Shown here piece after piece: positions 1 to 12,142 of a DNA stretch of 64,000 nucleotides. A model generated the notes under the pieces. The model searched no databases and was not told the DNA's origin. It saw only the letters and a list, made by a program, of their open reading frames with translations. The number at the start of each line of letters is the position of its first letter. Positions within the stretch are counted from its first letter, which is position 1. Made by a program: the position numbers and the translations under genes. This DNA comes from Candidatus Eisenbacteria bacterium (GTDB lineage: Bacteria; Desulfobacterota; Binatia; DP-6): NCBI GenBank assembly GCA_035577985.1, contig DATJZY010000188.1:1-64000 (forward strand). The letters run 5' to 3'.

Positions 1-829
1 GATCGCAGCAGCCTGCTCCGGGCGCGGGCCCTGGACCGCGGGATGCGTGGCAGCAGCAGCGGGCGCAGCGGCTGCCTCGCGGGCCGGGGCCCGGCCGGCC
101 GCGGCGGGCGGCGGCGACGCAGGCGCGCGCGCGGGCGCCGCGTGCCTCGGCGTGCTGGCGCGCTTCGACCACGACGATCGCCGCCGCCTCGCCGAGGACG
201 AGGCCCTTGCGGTCCCGATCGAACGGCCGCGCCACCTCGGACGTGGCGCGCAGGCAGTTGAACCCCGCGACCACGAACCGGCACAGGAGATCGGTCCCGC
301 CGGCGAGCACGACGTCGGCGCGACCGGCGCGGACCCACGACGCCGCGAGCGCCACGGCGTGCGTGCCCGACGCGCACGCGAGCTGCGGCGTCGCGACCGG
401 GCCGCGCGCGCCCACGTGCCGGGCGAGCCGCGTCGCCGGCGCGTAGTACGGAATCTGCTCGACGCCCGCGACGGATCCCCCGCCCGCGCGCACGGCGGCA
501 TCCCACGCCTCGAGGATGGTCATGCCCCCGAGCGTCGTCCCGAGCGCGACCCCGAGGCGCTCGGGCGCGGCCACCCCGCGACCCAGGGCCGCGTCGTCGA
601 GGGCTTCGTGCGCGGCGCGCAGGGCGAGCGCGCCGGCCCGGTCGGGATCGCCGTCGTCCCACGAGATCTCCGCGGCGACGTTCGGCGCGAGATCGGCGGC
701 GGGAAAGCGCTCGATGCGGCGGGCGGCGGTGTGGCCCGCGAGCAGACCCTCCCAGAAGCTCGACACACCCAAACCGACGGGGGACTGGACCCCGCAGCCC
801 GTGATCAACGCATCACGCGCACCCCGCAC
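1..829 (-). CDS. Beta-ketoacyl-ACP synthase, 3'-truncated by window edge
   Basis: This is a thiolase-fold condensing enzyme of fatty-acid or polyketide synthesis (KAS II/FabF-like), expected to act in the cytoplasm. It carries ITGCGVQSPVG at the N-terminus, the nucleophile motif ACASGTHAVAL and a GLVLGEAAAIVVVEA block. The GTG at 829 is the first start after an in-frame TAG. The C-terminal half, with the two catalytic His, lies outside the window. After the ARGARARA segment (about position 130) the reading frame becomes Cys/Gly/Arg-rich and no longer resembles a ketosynthase, although no stop appears. An alternative frame there gives an Ala/Pro-rich run ending THPAVQGPRPEQAAAI, which fits the family better. 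A frameshift or a low-complexity insertion is possible. The gene lies 48 nt downstream of the small secreted protein on the same strand. Confidence 0.8.
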   Translation of the reverse strand, partial: MRGARDALITGCGVQSPVGLGVSSFWEGLLAGHTAARRIERFPAADLAPNVAAEISWDDGDPDRAGALALRAAHEALDDAALGRGVAAPERLGVALGTTLGGMTILEAWDAAVRAGGGSVAGVEQIPYYAPATRLARHVGARGPVATPQLACASGTHAVALAASWVRAGRADVVLAGGTDLLCRFVVAGFNCLRATSEVARPFDRDRKGLVLGEAAAIVVVEARQHAEARGARARACVAAARRGRPGPGPRGSRCARCCCHASRGPGPAPGAGCCD

Positions 830-877
830 GCGATCCGGACCCTAGCCGAAGGACCGCGGGCGCGCACCTGGTCGCGA

Positions 878-1300
878 TCAGCTCGAGGGCAGACGCTCGT
901 CTTGCCGGCCGTGCGCGTTCGCCGGCGCTCCCTCGTCCGCAGGCGCCGCGTCGGCCACCGGGTCCGCGGCGGCCTCGGCTGCCGGCGTCATCGGCCCCGC
1001 GAAAGCGATCGACTCCTCGCCACGGATCATCGCCGGCGTCAGCACGTAGGTGCCGCTCATCGCCGGTGACCAGACGTTCGATGCCGTCTCGGTGTCGCCG
1101 CCCGTGCAGACGTACGCGAAGCCGCCGGTGAGCCCGCCGACCACCGAGTACACGATCTTGGCCGGCATGTAGCCGACGTTCGCGAGCACCGTGAGCACGC
1201 CCCAGCCCGCATCCTCGGCGAACTCGGCGCGCACGGGACGCGGAGCGGCCAGACCCGCGACGAGCACGGCAGCGGCCATCAACATCCTCCACCCCATCAT
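878..1300 (-). CDS. Small secreted or membrane-anchored protein of unknown function
   Basis: I do not recognise a named family with certainty. The 140-residue product starts with a signal-like segment (MMGWRMLMAAAVLVAGLAAP, Ala at the cleavage region). A Gly-rich hydrophobic stretch follows (about residues 32-60, with NVGYMPAKIVYSVVGGLTGG), then YVCTGGDTETASNVW and a YVLTP segment. The tail is Ala/Asp/Pro-rich. ATG at 1300 is chosen because AGGAGG lies 4-5 nt upstream; a longer in-frame start at 1342 lacks this. Similar short proteins with a VGGLTGG..TGGD core occur as hypothetical envelope proteins in proteobacteria-like genomes (recollection, not a search). It sits between a CinA-like gene and a ketosynthase. 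Confidence 0.7.
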   Translation of the reverse strand: MMGWRMLMAAAVLVAGLAAPRPVRAEFAEDAGWGVLTVLANVGYMPAKIVYSVVGGLTGGFAYVCTGGDTETASNVWSPAMSGTYVLTPAMIRGEESIAFAGPMTPAAEAAADPVADAAPADEGAPANAHGRQDERLPSS

Positions 1301-1377
1301 GATTCCTCCTTGCGGTCCCGGCCTCGCGGGATCGGGCTGCACGCCAGGTCCCGTCTAGCCCATCGGCCGGTCGGACG

Positions 1378-2112
1378 CTACTCGGTCCGGACGACCGTTT
1401 CCTTGGGCAGCAGCGAGAGGAGGTGGGCCAGGGCCGCCTCGACGTAGGCCTGGTCCTTCGATTCCAGCGTCAGCTTCACGGCGTATTCAGGGTCGCCCAG
1501 CTTCGGATACGAGCCGAGCAGGAGCGCGGGAAACCTCGCCAGCGTGGCATTCAGGTGCTCGGCGATCGAGCCCTCGCCGTCGCGGGTGAAGACCACGCGC
1601 AGATGGTACGGGGAGGCGACGAACCGCTCCTTCAGGGCGAGGAACTTCTGCTCGAGGATCTCGGGGATGCCCGGCAGGACGTAGACGTTCTCGCACTTGA
1701 TGGTGGGAAAGCCGAGGCGCTGATCGAGGACCAGCTCCGTGCCCTCGGGCACGTCGGCCATCCGCATGCGCGCCGGGTTGGCGTTGGCGCCCAGGAACTC
1801 GCGCAGGCGCTTGTCCAGCTCGGGGTGCCGGACGACCTTGCGGCCGAAGGCCCGCGCGACGCCCTCCATCGTCACGTCGTCGTGCGTGGGTCCGACGCCA
1901 CCCGACGTGAAGACGATCTCGTAGCGCTCGGAGAACTCCTTCACGGTCGCGGCGATGAGGTCGATCTCGTCGGGAATGGTGGTGATGCGCTGGAGCGTGA
2001 CGCCGAGCTTGCGCAGCTCGCGCGCGAGGAACGGCGAGTTGGTGTCGGTGACCTTCCCCGACAGGATCTCGTTGCCGATGACGACGATGCCCGCGCTGCG
2101 ATCGACGGCCAT
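1378..2112 (-). CDS. CinA-like molybdopterin-binding domain protein
   Basis: This 244-residue protein matches the N-terminal MoaB/MogA-like domain of CinA (competence/damage-inducible protein A). Family hallmarks are IGNEILSGKVTDTNSPFLA (residues 12-30) and TSGGVGPTHDDV (69-80), which form the molybdopterin- or nucleotide-binding site. The C-terminal nicotinamide-nucleotide amidase domain of full CinA is absent, so it is a stand-alone form. Such proteins are linked to NMN/ADP-ribose salvage or molybdopterin-type ligands; the substrate here is not known. It starts 13 nt after the stop of the upstream ThDP enzyme, so the two are probably co-transcribed. Confidence 0.85.
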   Translation of the reverse strand: MAVDRSAGIVVIGNEILSGKVTDTNSPFLARELRKLGVTLQRITTIPDEIDLIAATVKEFSERYEIVFTSGGVGPTHDDVTMEGVARAFGRKVVRHPELDKRLREFLGANANPARMRMADVPEGTELVLDQRLGFPTIKCENVYVLPGIPEILEQKFLALKERFVASPYHLRVVFTRDGEGSIAEHLNATLARFPALLLGSYPKLGDPEYAVKLTLESKDQAYVEAALAHLLSLLPKETVVRTE

Positions 2113-2125
2113 GCCCCCGCCGCTC

Positions 2126-3769
2126 CTACACCGAGATGGCGTCCTTGCGGAAGTCGCTGGCCCCGATGCGGACGTTCACCACCGCGGGTTTGCCCGCGCC
2201 GAGCGCGCGCTGGATCGCCGGACGGAGCTGGTCGGGCCGCTCCACCCACTCGCCGTGTCCGCCCATCGCCTCGATCATGAGGTCGTAGCGGGTCGGCGCG
2301 AGCTTGCAGGCGGGCGTGCGGTCCGGGCCGTAGATCTGCACCTGGCCGCGCAGGATCTGCGTCCACGCAGCGTCGTTCCCGATGATGCCGACGATGTTGA
2401 TCTTCTGGCGGATGCAGGCTTCGAACTCCATCATGTTGAGGCCGAAGGCCCCGTCGCCGTACATGATGATGACGTCGCTCTTGGGCGAGGCGAGCTTCGC
2501 GGCCATGGCGTAGCCGGGGCCCGCGCCGAGCGTCCCGAGCGGGCCGGCGTCGAGCCAGTGCCCGAACCCGCGCGGCCGCAGCACGTTGGCCGCCGAGCCG
2601 ACGAAGTCGCCGCCGTCGCCGATGACGATCGTGTCCTTGGTGAGGAACGTGTCGACCTCGGCGCACACGCGCAGCGGGTTGAGCGGCGCCTCGTCGGACG
2701 TCAGCTGCGGCGCGAGTCCTTCCCATTTCTTCTTCTCGATCGCGCGCAGCTCCGCCAGCCACGGGCGCGACAGCTCGGGCGTGAACTTCGAGTCCTTGGC
2801 GAGCTGCGTGAGGGCCGCCATGACGAGCCCAGTGTCGCCGATGATGCCGACGTCGCAGGGCCGGTTGCGGCCGAGCTCGCGGCCGTCGAGATCGACCTGG
2901 ATCAGCTTGGCGGCCGGGTTGATGACGCGCTCGCGGCCGTAGCCGATGCGGAAGTCGAGCGGCGTCCCGAAGATGAGGACGACGTCGGCCTTCTTGAGCG
3001 CGTCCTTGCGCGTCTGGAGGAACCAGTGCGGATCGTCCGGGTCGAGGCTGCCGCGCGCCTGGCCGTTCACGTAGACCGGCATGCCGAACGTCTTCACGAA
3101 CTCCGGGTAGGCGTCGCGTCGCTTGGACCAGAAGAGCTGCGAGCCCACCAGGCACGCCGGGCGCTGGGCGCCCCGCAGGTACTCGAACGCCGCCTCGATG
3201 AAGTGCGGGTCGGGGGCGACGCCGGCCTGGGTGCGGGTGTGCTGCCACTCGACGACGTCCTTGTCGTCGACGTTGTCGAACAGGAGGTCGAGCGGCATCT
3301 CGAGGAAGACGGGTCCGGGCACGTTGGTGGTCGCCACGCGGAACGCCGTGGCGACGTACTCGCCCAGCCGGTTCGCGGCGGGGACCGACACCGCCCACTT
3401 CGTGATCGGCCGCATGAGATCGACGTGGGCCATGTCCTGCAGGCCGCCCATGTCCTGGAACGCGCGCGGCGCCTGCCCGCCGATGCAGATGAGGGGGATG
3501 TTGGCCCGCCACGCGGTCGCGACACCCGTGACGGCGTCGGTGAGCCCCGGTCCCGCCGTGACGATCGCGACGCCCGGCTGCCCGGTCACGCGCGCCCAGC
3601 CGTCGGCGGCGTGCGCGGCCGACTGCTCGTGGCGCACGTCGATGATCCCGATGCCCTCGTCGAGACATCCGTCGTAGATCGACATGACGTGTCCACCGCA
3701 CAGCGTGAACACGTACTGCACGCCCTCGCGCTTGAGCGCCCGGGCGACGACTCGACCTCCGTGCATCAT
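2126..3769 (-). CDS. Thiamine diphosphate-dependent enzyme, acetolactate synthase-like
   Basis: This 547-residue protein has the three-domain ThDP fold of acetolactate synthase, 2-hydroxyacyl-CoA lyase and oxalyl-CoA decarboxylase. The catalytic Glu is in RHEQSAAHAADG (Glu48). The C-terminal ThDP/Mg motif begins GDGAFG near residue 438 and ends with ND near 465. The central domain binds a nucleotide-like cofactor in many relatives. Nothing in the neighbourhood indicates branched-chain amino-acid synthesis, so a lyase or decarboxylase role in degradation is equally plausible. ATG at 3769 is chosen because GAGAGGGG lies 8 nt upstream and the domain begins immediately; the open frame continues upstream only as non-conserved sequence. 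Confidence 0.88.
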   Translation of the reverse strand: MMHGGRVVARALKREGVQYVFTLCGGHVMSIYDGCLDEGIGIIDVRHEQSAAHAADGWARVTGQPGVAIVTAGPGLTDAVTGVATAWRANIPLICIGGQAPRAFQDMGGLQDMAHVDLMRPITKWAVSVPAANRLGEYVATAFRVATTNVPGPVFLEMPLDLLFDNVDDKDVVEWQHTRTQAGVAPDPHFIEAAFEYLRGAQRPACLVGSQLFWSKRRDAYPEFVKTFGMPVYVNGQARGSLDPDDPHWFLQTRKDALKKADVVLIFGTPLDFRIGYGRERVINPAAKLIQVDLDGRELGRNRPCDVGIIGDTGLVMAALTQLAKDSKFTPELSRPWLAELRAIEKKKWEGLAPQLTSDEAPLNPLRVCAEVDTFLTKDTIVIGDGGDFVGSAANVLRPRGFGHWLDAGPLGTLGAGPGYAMAAKLASPKSDVIIMYGDGAFGLNMMEFEACIRQKINIVGIIGNDAAWTQILRGQVQIYGPDRTPACKLAPTRYDLMIEAMGGHGEWVERPDQLRPAIQRALGAGKPAVVNVRIGASDFRKDAISV

Positions 3770-4070
3770 GAGTGAGACCCCTCTCGATTGATCTGCCGGC
3801 CGCGAACGCGGCGACGGCACAGGCGTGCCAGACGGGGGAGTCTGCTGGGCGGGGCCCGGAAAATCAAGGCGGAGCGCAGGTCGTTCGCTGCGAGCACCGC
3901 CGCGCCGTCGGCTGGAGCGCTCGCGCCACCGAGCGTTGCATTTCCGCTCGCGAGCGACGCCGGCGCGACGCTCTTGTCCGCTCTTGTCCAGGGAAATCGC
4001 GCCGCTGCAATTGGTCCGGTTCTTGTTCCAGTAGTCCCAGGCTCGTGAGCGAGCCGGGGAGGTTCTCGCC
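3770..4070. other. Divergent intergenic region with a 10-bp direct repeat
   Basis: These 301 bases separate the ThDP enzyme (leftward) from the large repeat protein (rightward) and must hold both promoters. GCTCTTGTCC is repeated exactly and head-to-tail at 3970-3979 and 3980-3989, with a related TTCTTGTTCC about 35 nt further on. I see no convincing -35/-10 pair. The rightward gene has a strong GGGGAGG ribosome-binding site near 4053-4060. Confidence 0.4.
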
Positions 4071-7454
<3,384 letters not shown>

Positions 7455-7463
7455 CGCGCACGC

Positions 7464-8468
7464 TCAGGCCCCGAACTCGACGTCCCTGATGTCCGGGATC
7501 TGCTCGCGCAGATAGGCACCCAACCGCTTCTTCAGACGCGACTCGATCTGCCGAACGCGCTCACGCGTGATGCCGTACTCGTCGCCGATCTCCTGCAGCG
7601 TCGCGGGATCGTCGTCACGCATGAGCGCCTCGAGGCGGCGCTCGTAGATGACGAGGTCCTTGCCCGAGAGCGTCTTCTTGAACTCGGCCGCCTTCTCGCG
7701 GATCAGCTGGTGATACTCCTCGTCGGCGACCGTCTCCGCGGTTTGCTGCGGGCCGGCCAGCAGGTCGAGGAAGGTCGTGTCGCCGTCGTCGTCCCCGATG
7801 GGCGCGTTGACCGAGAGGTCGCGCGCCGACAGGCGCTGCTCCATCTCCACCACCTCGGATTCCTTCACGCCCAGGCGATCGGCGATGAGCTTCGGCTCGG
7901 GTGAGAAGCCCTCGCGCTCGAGGCGCTCGCGCTCCTTCTGGAGGTTGAAGAAGAGCTTGCGCTGAGCCTGCGTGGTGCCCACCTTCACCATCCGCCAATT
8001 GTTCATGATGTAACGGATGATGTACGCCCGGATCCACCAGACCGCGTACGACGGGAAGCGCACGCCGCGGTAGGGATCGAACTGCTTCACGGCCTCGAGC
8101 AGGCCGACGTTCCCCTCCTGGACGAGGTCCAGGAGGTTGTGGACGGCGCGCTGGTAGTCGCGCGCGATCATCACCACCAGGCGGAGGTTCGCCGTGACGA
8201 GCGACCACGCCGCGGTGCGATCGCCCTTCTCCTTCCAGCGCACCGCGAGCTCGTGCTCCTGCTCGCGCGTGAGAACGGGAATGCGGCGGATCTCGCCGAG
8301 GTACTTCTGGAGGTTGTCGAGCGGGACGAGCGCGCCCGCGGGGGCGACGCTCTTCGCTTCGGCGTCGAGCTCGGGCTCCGGCGCGGGGACGGGAACGCCC
8401 GCCTCGCCGTCGGCGATCTCGTCGACGACCTCGGCCTCGATCGGCGTGGTCTCGCGCGTGTCGGCCAT
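7464..8468 (-). CDS. rpoH: RNA polymerase sigma-32-type heat-shock sigma factor
   Basis: This 334-residue sigma-70-family factor has region 2 (NLRLVVMIARDYQ, DLVQEGNVGLLEAVKQFDP, VWWIRAYIIRYIM), the RpoH-box-like QRKLFFNLQKE segment, and region 4 ending with the helix-turn-helix LQEIGDEYGITRERVRQIE. The N-terminal 45 residues are an acidic, Pro-rich extension not seen in enterobacterial RpoH. It should direct core polymerase to heat-shock promoters. It is the last gene of rpoZ-dnaJ-rpoH, 14 nt after dnaJ, so sigma factor and co-chaperone are made together. ATG at 8468 is the first start after dnaJ. Confidence 0.92.
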   Translation of the reverse strand: MADTRETTPIEAEVVDEIADGEAGVPVPAPEPELDAEAKSVAPAGALVPLDNLQKYLGEIRRIPVLTREQEHELAVRWKEKGDRTAAWSLVTANLRLVVMIARDYQRAVHNLLDLVQEGNVGLLEAVKQFDPYRGVRFPSYAVWWIRAYIIRYIMNNWRMVKVGTTQAQRKLFFNLQKERERLEREGFSPEPKLIADRLGVKESEVVEMEQRLSARDLSVNAPIGDDDGDTTFLDLLAGPQQTAETVADEEYHQLIREKAAEFKKTLSGKDLVIYERRLEALMRDDDPATLQEIGDEYGITRERVRQIESRLKKRLGAYLREQIPDIRDVEFGA

Positions 8469-8482
8469 CGGATCCGGCCGTC

Positions 8483-9526
8483 TCAGAGCGCCAGCTCGGC
8501 GCGTGGATCTCCCGCGTACGCCTGATCGAGGGCGCTGAGCGCGTCGCGCAGCTGCTCGGGCTCGCCTTTGGTCGGCACCTGGACCATGAGCCGGACGTAG
8601 AGATCGCCCGGCGATCCGCCCTTCGGGTCGGGCGCGCCGCGGCCCGGGACGCGCAGGCGCTGCCCGCCCTGGCTGCCTGCGGGCACCTTCAGCTTGATCG
8701 CGCCCTGCGGCGTCGGGACGGTGATGGTGGCGCCGAGCATGGCCTCGCTCACGGTGACCGGCACCTCGATCGTGAGGTCCTTGCCGTCGCGCTGGATCAG
8801 CGGGTGCGGGCGCACCTTGACGCGGAAGTAGAGATCGCCCGTCTGGCCGCCCGCGCGTCCGCCGCCGCCCTTGCCCGACACGCGCACGCGCGCCCCGTCG
8901 GCGACCCCCGGGGGGATCTTCACCTGGAGCTGCTCGCGCTTCTCGACGGTGCCCGTGCCGCCGCAGGTCGTGCAGGCCTTGCGCCCGACCCGCCCGCTTC
9001 CGTGGCACGTCGCACAGGTGACCGGACGCCGCACGGTGACCGGCATCTTGACCCCGCGCAGGGCGTCGAGGAGGCCGATCTCGACCGGATGCTCGATGTC
9101 CTCGCCGGCCTGCGGCTGCGAGGCCTCGCGCGCCCCGGAGCCGAAGATCTCGTTCAGGATGTCGGCGAAGCCACCCTCGCCGGCGCGCACGCGCGCGCCG
9201 CCGAAGTCGAACGCCTCGCCGTCGCGGCCGAAGGAGAACCCGTGGCCGCTCTCCGCCCACCGCTTGTACTCGCGGGCGCGCTGCGGATCGAAGCCCGACT
9301 GGAGCCCCTCTTCGCCGAACTCGTCGTAGAGCTTGCGCTTGGCGGCGTCGGAGAGAACGTCGTTCGCGAACGAGATCTCCTTGAAGCGCTCCTCGGCCTT
9401 CTTGTCGCCGGGGTTTACGTCAGGGTGGTGCTTGCGCGCGAGCTTTCGGTACGCTTTCCGGATGTCATCCGCGCTCGCGCTACGTTCGACGCCGAGGATG
9501 CCATAGAGGTCCTTCGATTTTGCCAT
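8483..9526 (-). CDS. dnaJ: DnaJ-type co-chaperone with half-size zinc finger
   Basis: This Hsp40 co-chaperone stimulates the DnaK ATPase. It has a J-domain with HHPDVNPGD (HPD motif) in the first 70 residues, a G/F-rich linker (about 95-145), two CxxCxGxG motifs (CATCHGSG and CTTCGGTG) and the C-terminal beta-sandwich domains ([49 protein letters not shown]). Canonical DnaJ has four CxxCxGxG motifs binding two zinc ions; here only one zinc site remains. ATG at 9526 has GGAGG only 3 nt upstream. An alternative GTG at 9541 overlaps the rpoZ stop as GTGA and would add five residues. Confidence 0.92.
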   Translation of the reverse strand: MAKSKDLYGILGVERSASADDIRKAYRKLARKHHPDVNPGDKKAEERFKEISFANDVLSDAAKRKLYDEFGEEGLQSGFDPQRAREYKRWAESGHGFSFGRDGEAFDFGGARVRAGEGGFADILNEIFGSGAREASQPQAGEDIEHPVEIGLLDALRGVKMPVTVRRPVTCATCHGSGRVGRKACTTCGGTGTVEKREQLQVKIPPGVADGARVRVSGKGGGGRAGGQTGDLYFRVKVRPHPLIQRDGKDLTIEVPVTVSEAMLGATITVPTPQGAIKLKVPAGSQGGQRLRVPGRGAPDPKGGSPGDLYVRLMVQVPTKGEPEQLRDALSALDQAYAGDPRAELAL

Positions 9527-9537
9527 CGGCCTCCGGC

Positions 9538-9729
9538 TCACTCGTCATAGTGGAGCCGGACCTTGTCCTCGGCAACCTCCCGCAGGGCGGTGACGATGTC
9601 CTTGTTGTCGGACTCGACGAGCGGCCGGGCCCCCTTCAGCAGCTGCTTCGCCCGGCGGGCGGCGAGCAGGACGAGCTCGAAGCGATTGGGGACCCTCTCC
9701 AGACAGTCTTCGACGGTGATTCGCGCCAT
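9538..9729 (-). CDS. rpoZ: DNA-directed RNA polymerase omega subunit
   Basis: This 63-residue protein matches omega, which helps beta-prime folding and assembly of polymerase. It shows [24 protein letters not shown] followed by [11 protein letters not shown] and the [16 protein letters not shown] helix typical of the family. It is the first gene of the leftward rpoZ-dnaJ-rpoH set, and its stop overlaps a possible GTG start of dnaJ. In many genomes rpoZ sits with gmk and spoT; neither is here. Confidence 0.93.
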   Translation of the reverse strand: MARITVEDCLERVPNRFELVLLAARRAKQLLKGARPLVESDNKDIVTALREVAEDKVRLHYDE

Positions 9730-9825
9730 GGAACGCCGACCGTAACGGAAATCCCCGGTGAAGGGAACCCCGGCCCCGCGCGCATTTGACTCGAGGGGGG
9801 CCGGCTGTGTACGTGCCTCGCGCCC

Positions 9826-10284
9826 ATGGGTTTCGTGTCGCGGCTGCTGGGATCGGGAACGGCGCGTCGGGAGCTGCTCTCGGAGCTGATCGACGACTAT
9901 CGAGCCGAGGCGACGCAGGCGATCGTGCTGCGCCAGCACGCCGAGCTGGCGCGCTATCCGCAGGTGGCGGCGCAGCTGCGCGCGATCGCCGACGCCGAAG
10001 ACGGGCACGCGGCGCTCCTGCGGGACCACATCCTCGGCATGGGCGGTGGCATTCCGCCCGTCGCGCCGGACCCCCTGCCCGGCCGCAACCAGTGGGAGCG
10101 CGCCGTGGCAGCCCGCAAGGCGGCGCAGGAGAAGCGTCGCCGGCTGATCGAGCACGCGACCCACTGGGATCCCGACGAGCCGCGGTCGGCGATGCTCCTG
10201 GCGCGGATCTACGACGAGGACGGCGATCAGCTGGCCTCGTACGACGACGTCGTCATCCGCTCCGATCCGCACGCGCTCGACTGA
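9826..10284 (+). CDS. Ferritin-like domain protein
   Basis: This 152-residue, largely helical protein has two long N-terminal helices. [22 protein letters not shown] carries Glu residues, and [16 protein letters not shown] carries an ExxH pair of the kind that binds di-iron in rubrerythrin/ferritin-like proteins. Only two such helices are obvious, so it may dimerise to build the metal site or may be degenerate. The C-terminal half (about 75-152) is charged and includes [20 protein letters not shown]. Its 3' end overlaps the stop of tlyA tail-to-tail by 32 bp. Iron storage or peroxide handling is a guess from the fold only. Confidence 0.6.
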   Translation: MGFVSRLLGSGTARRELLSELIDDYRAEATQAIVLRQHAELARYPQVAAQLRAIADAEDGHAALLRDHILGMGGGIPPVAPDPLPGRNQWERAVAARKAAQEKRRRLIEHATHWDPDEPRSAMLLARIYDEDGDQLASYDDVVIRSDPHALD

Positions 10285-11005
10285 GCCACAGGAAGACCTC
10301 GCGGTTCCCCTTCGGACCCGCCAGCGCCGACTCCGCCTCGCCCCGGACCACGAAGCCCAGCCCCTCGGCCGCCGTCCGTACGCGCGCCACCGCCTGCGCG
10401 CGCTGGGCGGGATCGCGCACGACGCCGCCCTTGCCCACCTCGCCCTTTCCGACCTCGAACTGCGGCTTCACGAGCGCCACCACCTCGCCGCCCGGCGCGA
10501 GCACGCCCGCAACGGCCGGCAGCACCAGAGCGAGTGAGATGAACGACACGTCGATCACCGCCACGTCCGGCACCTCGGGCAGCATGGCCGGCACGAGGCT
10601 CCGCGCGTTCGTCCGGTCGAGGATCGTGACCTGCTGGTGTGTCTGCAGCGTCCACGCGAGCTGCCCGTAACCGACGTCGACGGCGATCACGCGGCGGGCG
10701 CCGCGCCGCAGGCAGACGTCGGTGAAGCCGCCGGTCGAGGCGCCGACGTCGAGGACGACGCGACCGGCGAGGTCGATCCCGAAGGCGTCGAGCGCAGGCG
10801 CCAGCTTCTCCCCGCCGCGCGACACGTACGGCGACGGCGCGACCCGCAGCCGGACGACCGCGTCGTCGGCGACGAGCGCGCCGGCCTTGGTCACCGGGCG
10901 GTCGTCGACGAGCACGTCGCCGGCCATGATGAGCCGCTGCGCCCGCTCGCGGCTGGGCGCGAGCCCCCGGTCGACGAGCAGGCGGTCGAGGCGCACGCCG
11001 CTCAC
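10253..11005 (-). CDS. tlyA: TlyA-type rRNA 2'-O-methyltransferase
   Basis: This 250-residue protein has an N-terminal S4 RNA-binding domain ([28 protein letters not shown]). A Rossmann methyltransferase domain with the SAM motif [19 protein letters not shown] and the DVSFISL catalytic region follows. The family methylates 16S/23S rRNA cytidines (capreomycin sensitivity) and is often called a hemolysin. The GTG start at 11005 overlaps the ispA stop as GTGA, which argues for translational coupling. Confidence 0.92.
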   Translation of the reverse strand: MSGVRLDRLLVDRGLAPSRERAQRLIMAGDVLVDDRPVTKAGALVADDAVVRLRVAPSPYVSRGGEKLAPALDAFGIDLAGRVVLDVGASTGGFTDVCLRRGARRVIAVDVGYGQLAWTLQTHQQVTILDRTNARSLVPAMLPEVPDVAVIDVSFISLALVLPAVAGVLAPGGEVVALVKPQFEVGKGEVGKGGVVRDPAQRAQAVARVRTAAEGLGFVVRGEAESALAGPKGNREVFLWLSRARADRSG

Positions 11006-11892
11006 GCACGCGCGGCGCGCTCGGCCGCGACGTCCGCGCGCTCCACGACGTACGCGGCGAGCGCGGCGAGCGGCTCGGCCCGGCGCCCGAAGGGCGCGAG
11101 CGCGGCCGTGGCCGCGTCCCGGGCGCGATGCGCGTGGCGGCGTGCGCCGTCCATGCCGAGCGTCCCGGGGTACGTCGCCTTGCCCAGCTCGCGGTCGGTG
11201 CGCCCGTCGGCGTCCCCGTCCTCGAGCGCATCCAGGATGTCGTCGGCGATCTGGAACGCGAGCCCGAGCTGCTCCCCGTAGCGCGTGAGACGGCGGAGCG
11301 TCGCCGGCGGCGCACCGCCCACGATGCCCCCGACGCGGACCGCGGCCCGGATGAGGGCCCCGGTCTTGCGGGCGTGGATGCCGCGCACGGTGGCGAGCGT
11401 CGGCGAGGTGCCTTCGGCGGCGAGATCGAGGGCCTGACCGCCGACCATGCCGAGCTCGCCCGCCGCCCGCGCCGCCTCGTCGATCGCCGCGAGGGTCCGT
11501 TTCGGCGCCACGCCACGCGCGCGCGCCATGACGCCGAAGGCCTCGGTCAGGAGCGCATCGCCGACCAGGATCGCCGTGCCCTCGCCGTACACGGCATGGC
11601 TGGTCGGGCGCCCGCGGCGCAGATCGTCGTCGTCCATGGCCGGCAGATCGTCGTGCACGAGCGAGTAGGTGTGGATCAGCTCGAGGGCGCACGCGAACGG
11701 CATGGTCGTGCGGGGCGCGGCGCCGACGACCTCGCCCGCCGCGAGGGTGAGGATCGGGCGCACGCGCTTGCCCCCGGCCAGCAGGCTGTAGCGGATCGCC
11801 TGGCGGAGCGTCGCGCGCGTCGCCGGGAAGGCGCGAGCGAGCGCCCGCTCGACGAGTCGGCGGCGCCCGTCGAGGTAGCGGGCGAGGTCCAC
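11002..11892 (-). CDS. ispA: Polyprenyl (farnesyl/geranylgeranyl) diphosphate synthase
   Basis: This 296-residue all-helical trans-prenyltransferase condenses IPP with allylic diphosphates. It has the first Asp-rich motif DDLPAMDDDDLRRGRPT and the second Asp-rich motif DDILD (in FQIADDILDALED), plus KTGALI and GGKRVRP. The product length cannot be fixed by eye. It lies one base after the xseB stop and overlaps tlyA. The GTG start gives MDLARYLDGRR. In the common order xseA-xseB-ispA-dxs-tlyA, dxs is missing here. Confidence 0.93.
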   Translation of the reverse strand: MDLARYLDGRRRLVERALARAFPATRATLRQAIRYSLLAGGKRVRPILTLAAGEVVGAAPRTTMPFACALELIHTYSLVHDDLPAMDDDDLRRGRPTSHAVYGEGTAILVGDALLTEAFGVMARARGVAPKRTLAAIDEAARAAGELGMVGGQALDLAAEGTSPTLATVRGIHARKTGALIRAAVRVGGIVGGAPPATLRRLTRYGEQLGLAFQIADDILDALEDGDADGRTDRELGKATYPGTLGMDGARRHAHRARDAATAALAPFGRRAEPLAALAAYVVERADVAAERAARA

Positions 11893-11893
11893 G

Positions 11894-12136
11894 TCACTCC
11901 TCGTCGTCGAGGGGCCGCAACGTGCGCGTGCCGTCCTCGCGCTCGAGCAGGACCTCGACGCGCTTCTCGATGTCCTCGAGTCGCTTCGAGAGCTCCCTCA
12001 CCAGCCCCATGCCGCGCTCGAACGCCGCCAGCGAGTCCTCGAGCGGCAGCTCCCCCTGCTCGAGGCGCCGCACGACGGCCTCCAGCTCCGCGAGGGAGTC
12101 CTCGAACCGCGGCGTGGCGGATGCGTCCTTGGCCAT
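11894..12136 (-). CDS. xseB: Exodeoxyribonuclease VII small subunit
   Basis: This 80-residue protein matches XseB, which joins XseA to degrade single-stranded DNA. It contains RFEDSLAELEAVVRRLEQG and LPLEDSLAAFERGMGLVREL, the typical two-helix signature, with an acidic C-terminus. It starts 6 nt after xseA on the same strand and ends one base before ispA. Confidence 0.93.
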   Translation of the reverse strand: MAKDASATPRFEDSLAELEAVVRRLEQGELPLEDSLAAFERGMGLVRELSKRLEDIEKRVEVLLEREDGTRTLRPLDDEE

Positions 12137-12142
12137 CTCGTC

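Noticed and set aside
47-1069. Long rightward open frames over the ketosynthase
   Set aside because: They are Arg/Ala-rich antisense shadows of the leftward genes. The leftward frame carries clear ketosynthase motifs.
7455-7463. Terminator between the convergent repeat-protein and rpoH genes
   Set aside because: The gap is only 9 bases and I see no hairpin spanning it.
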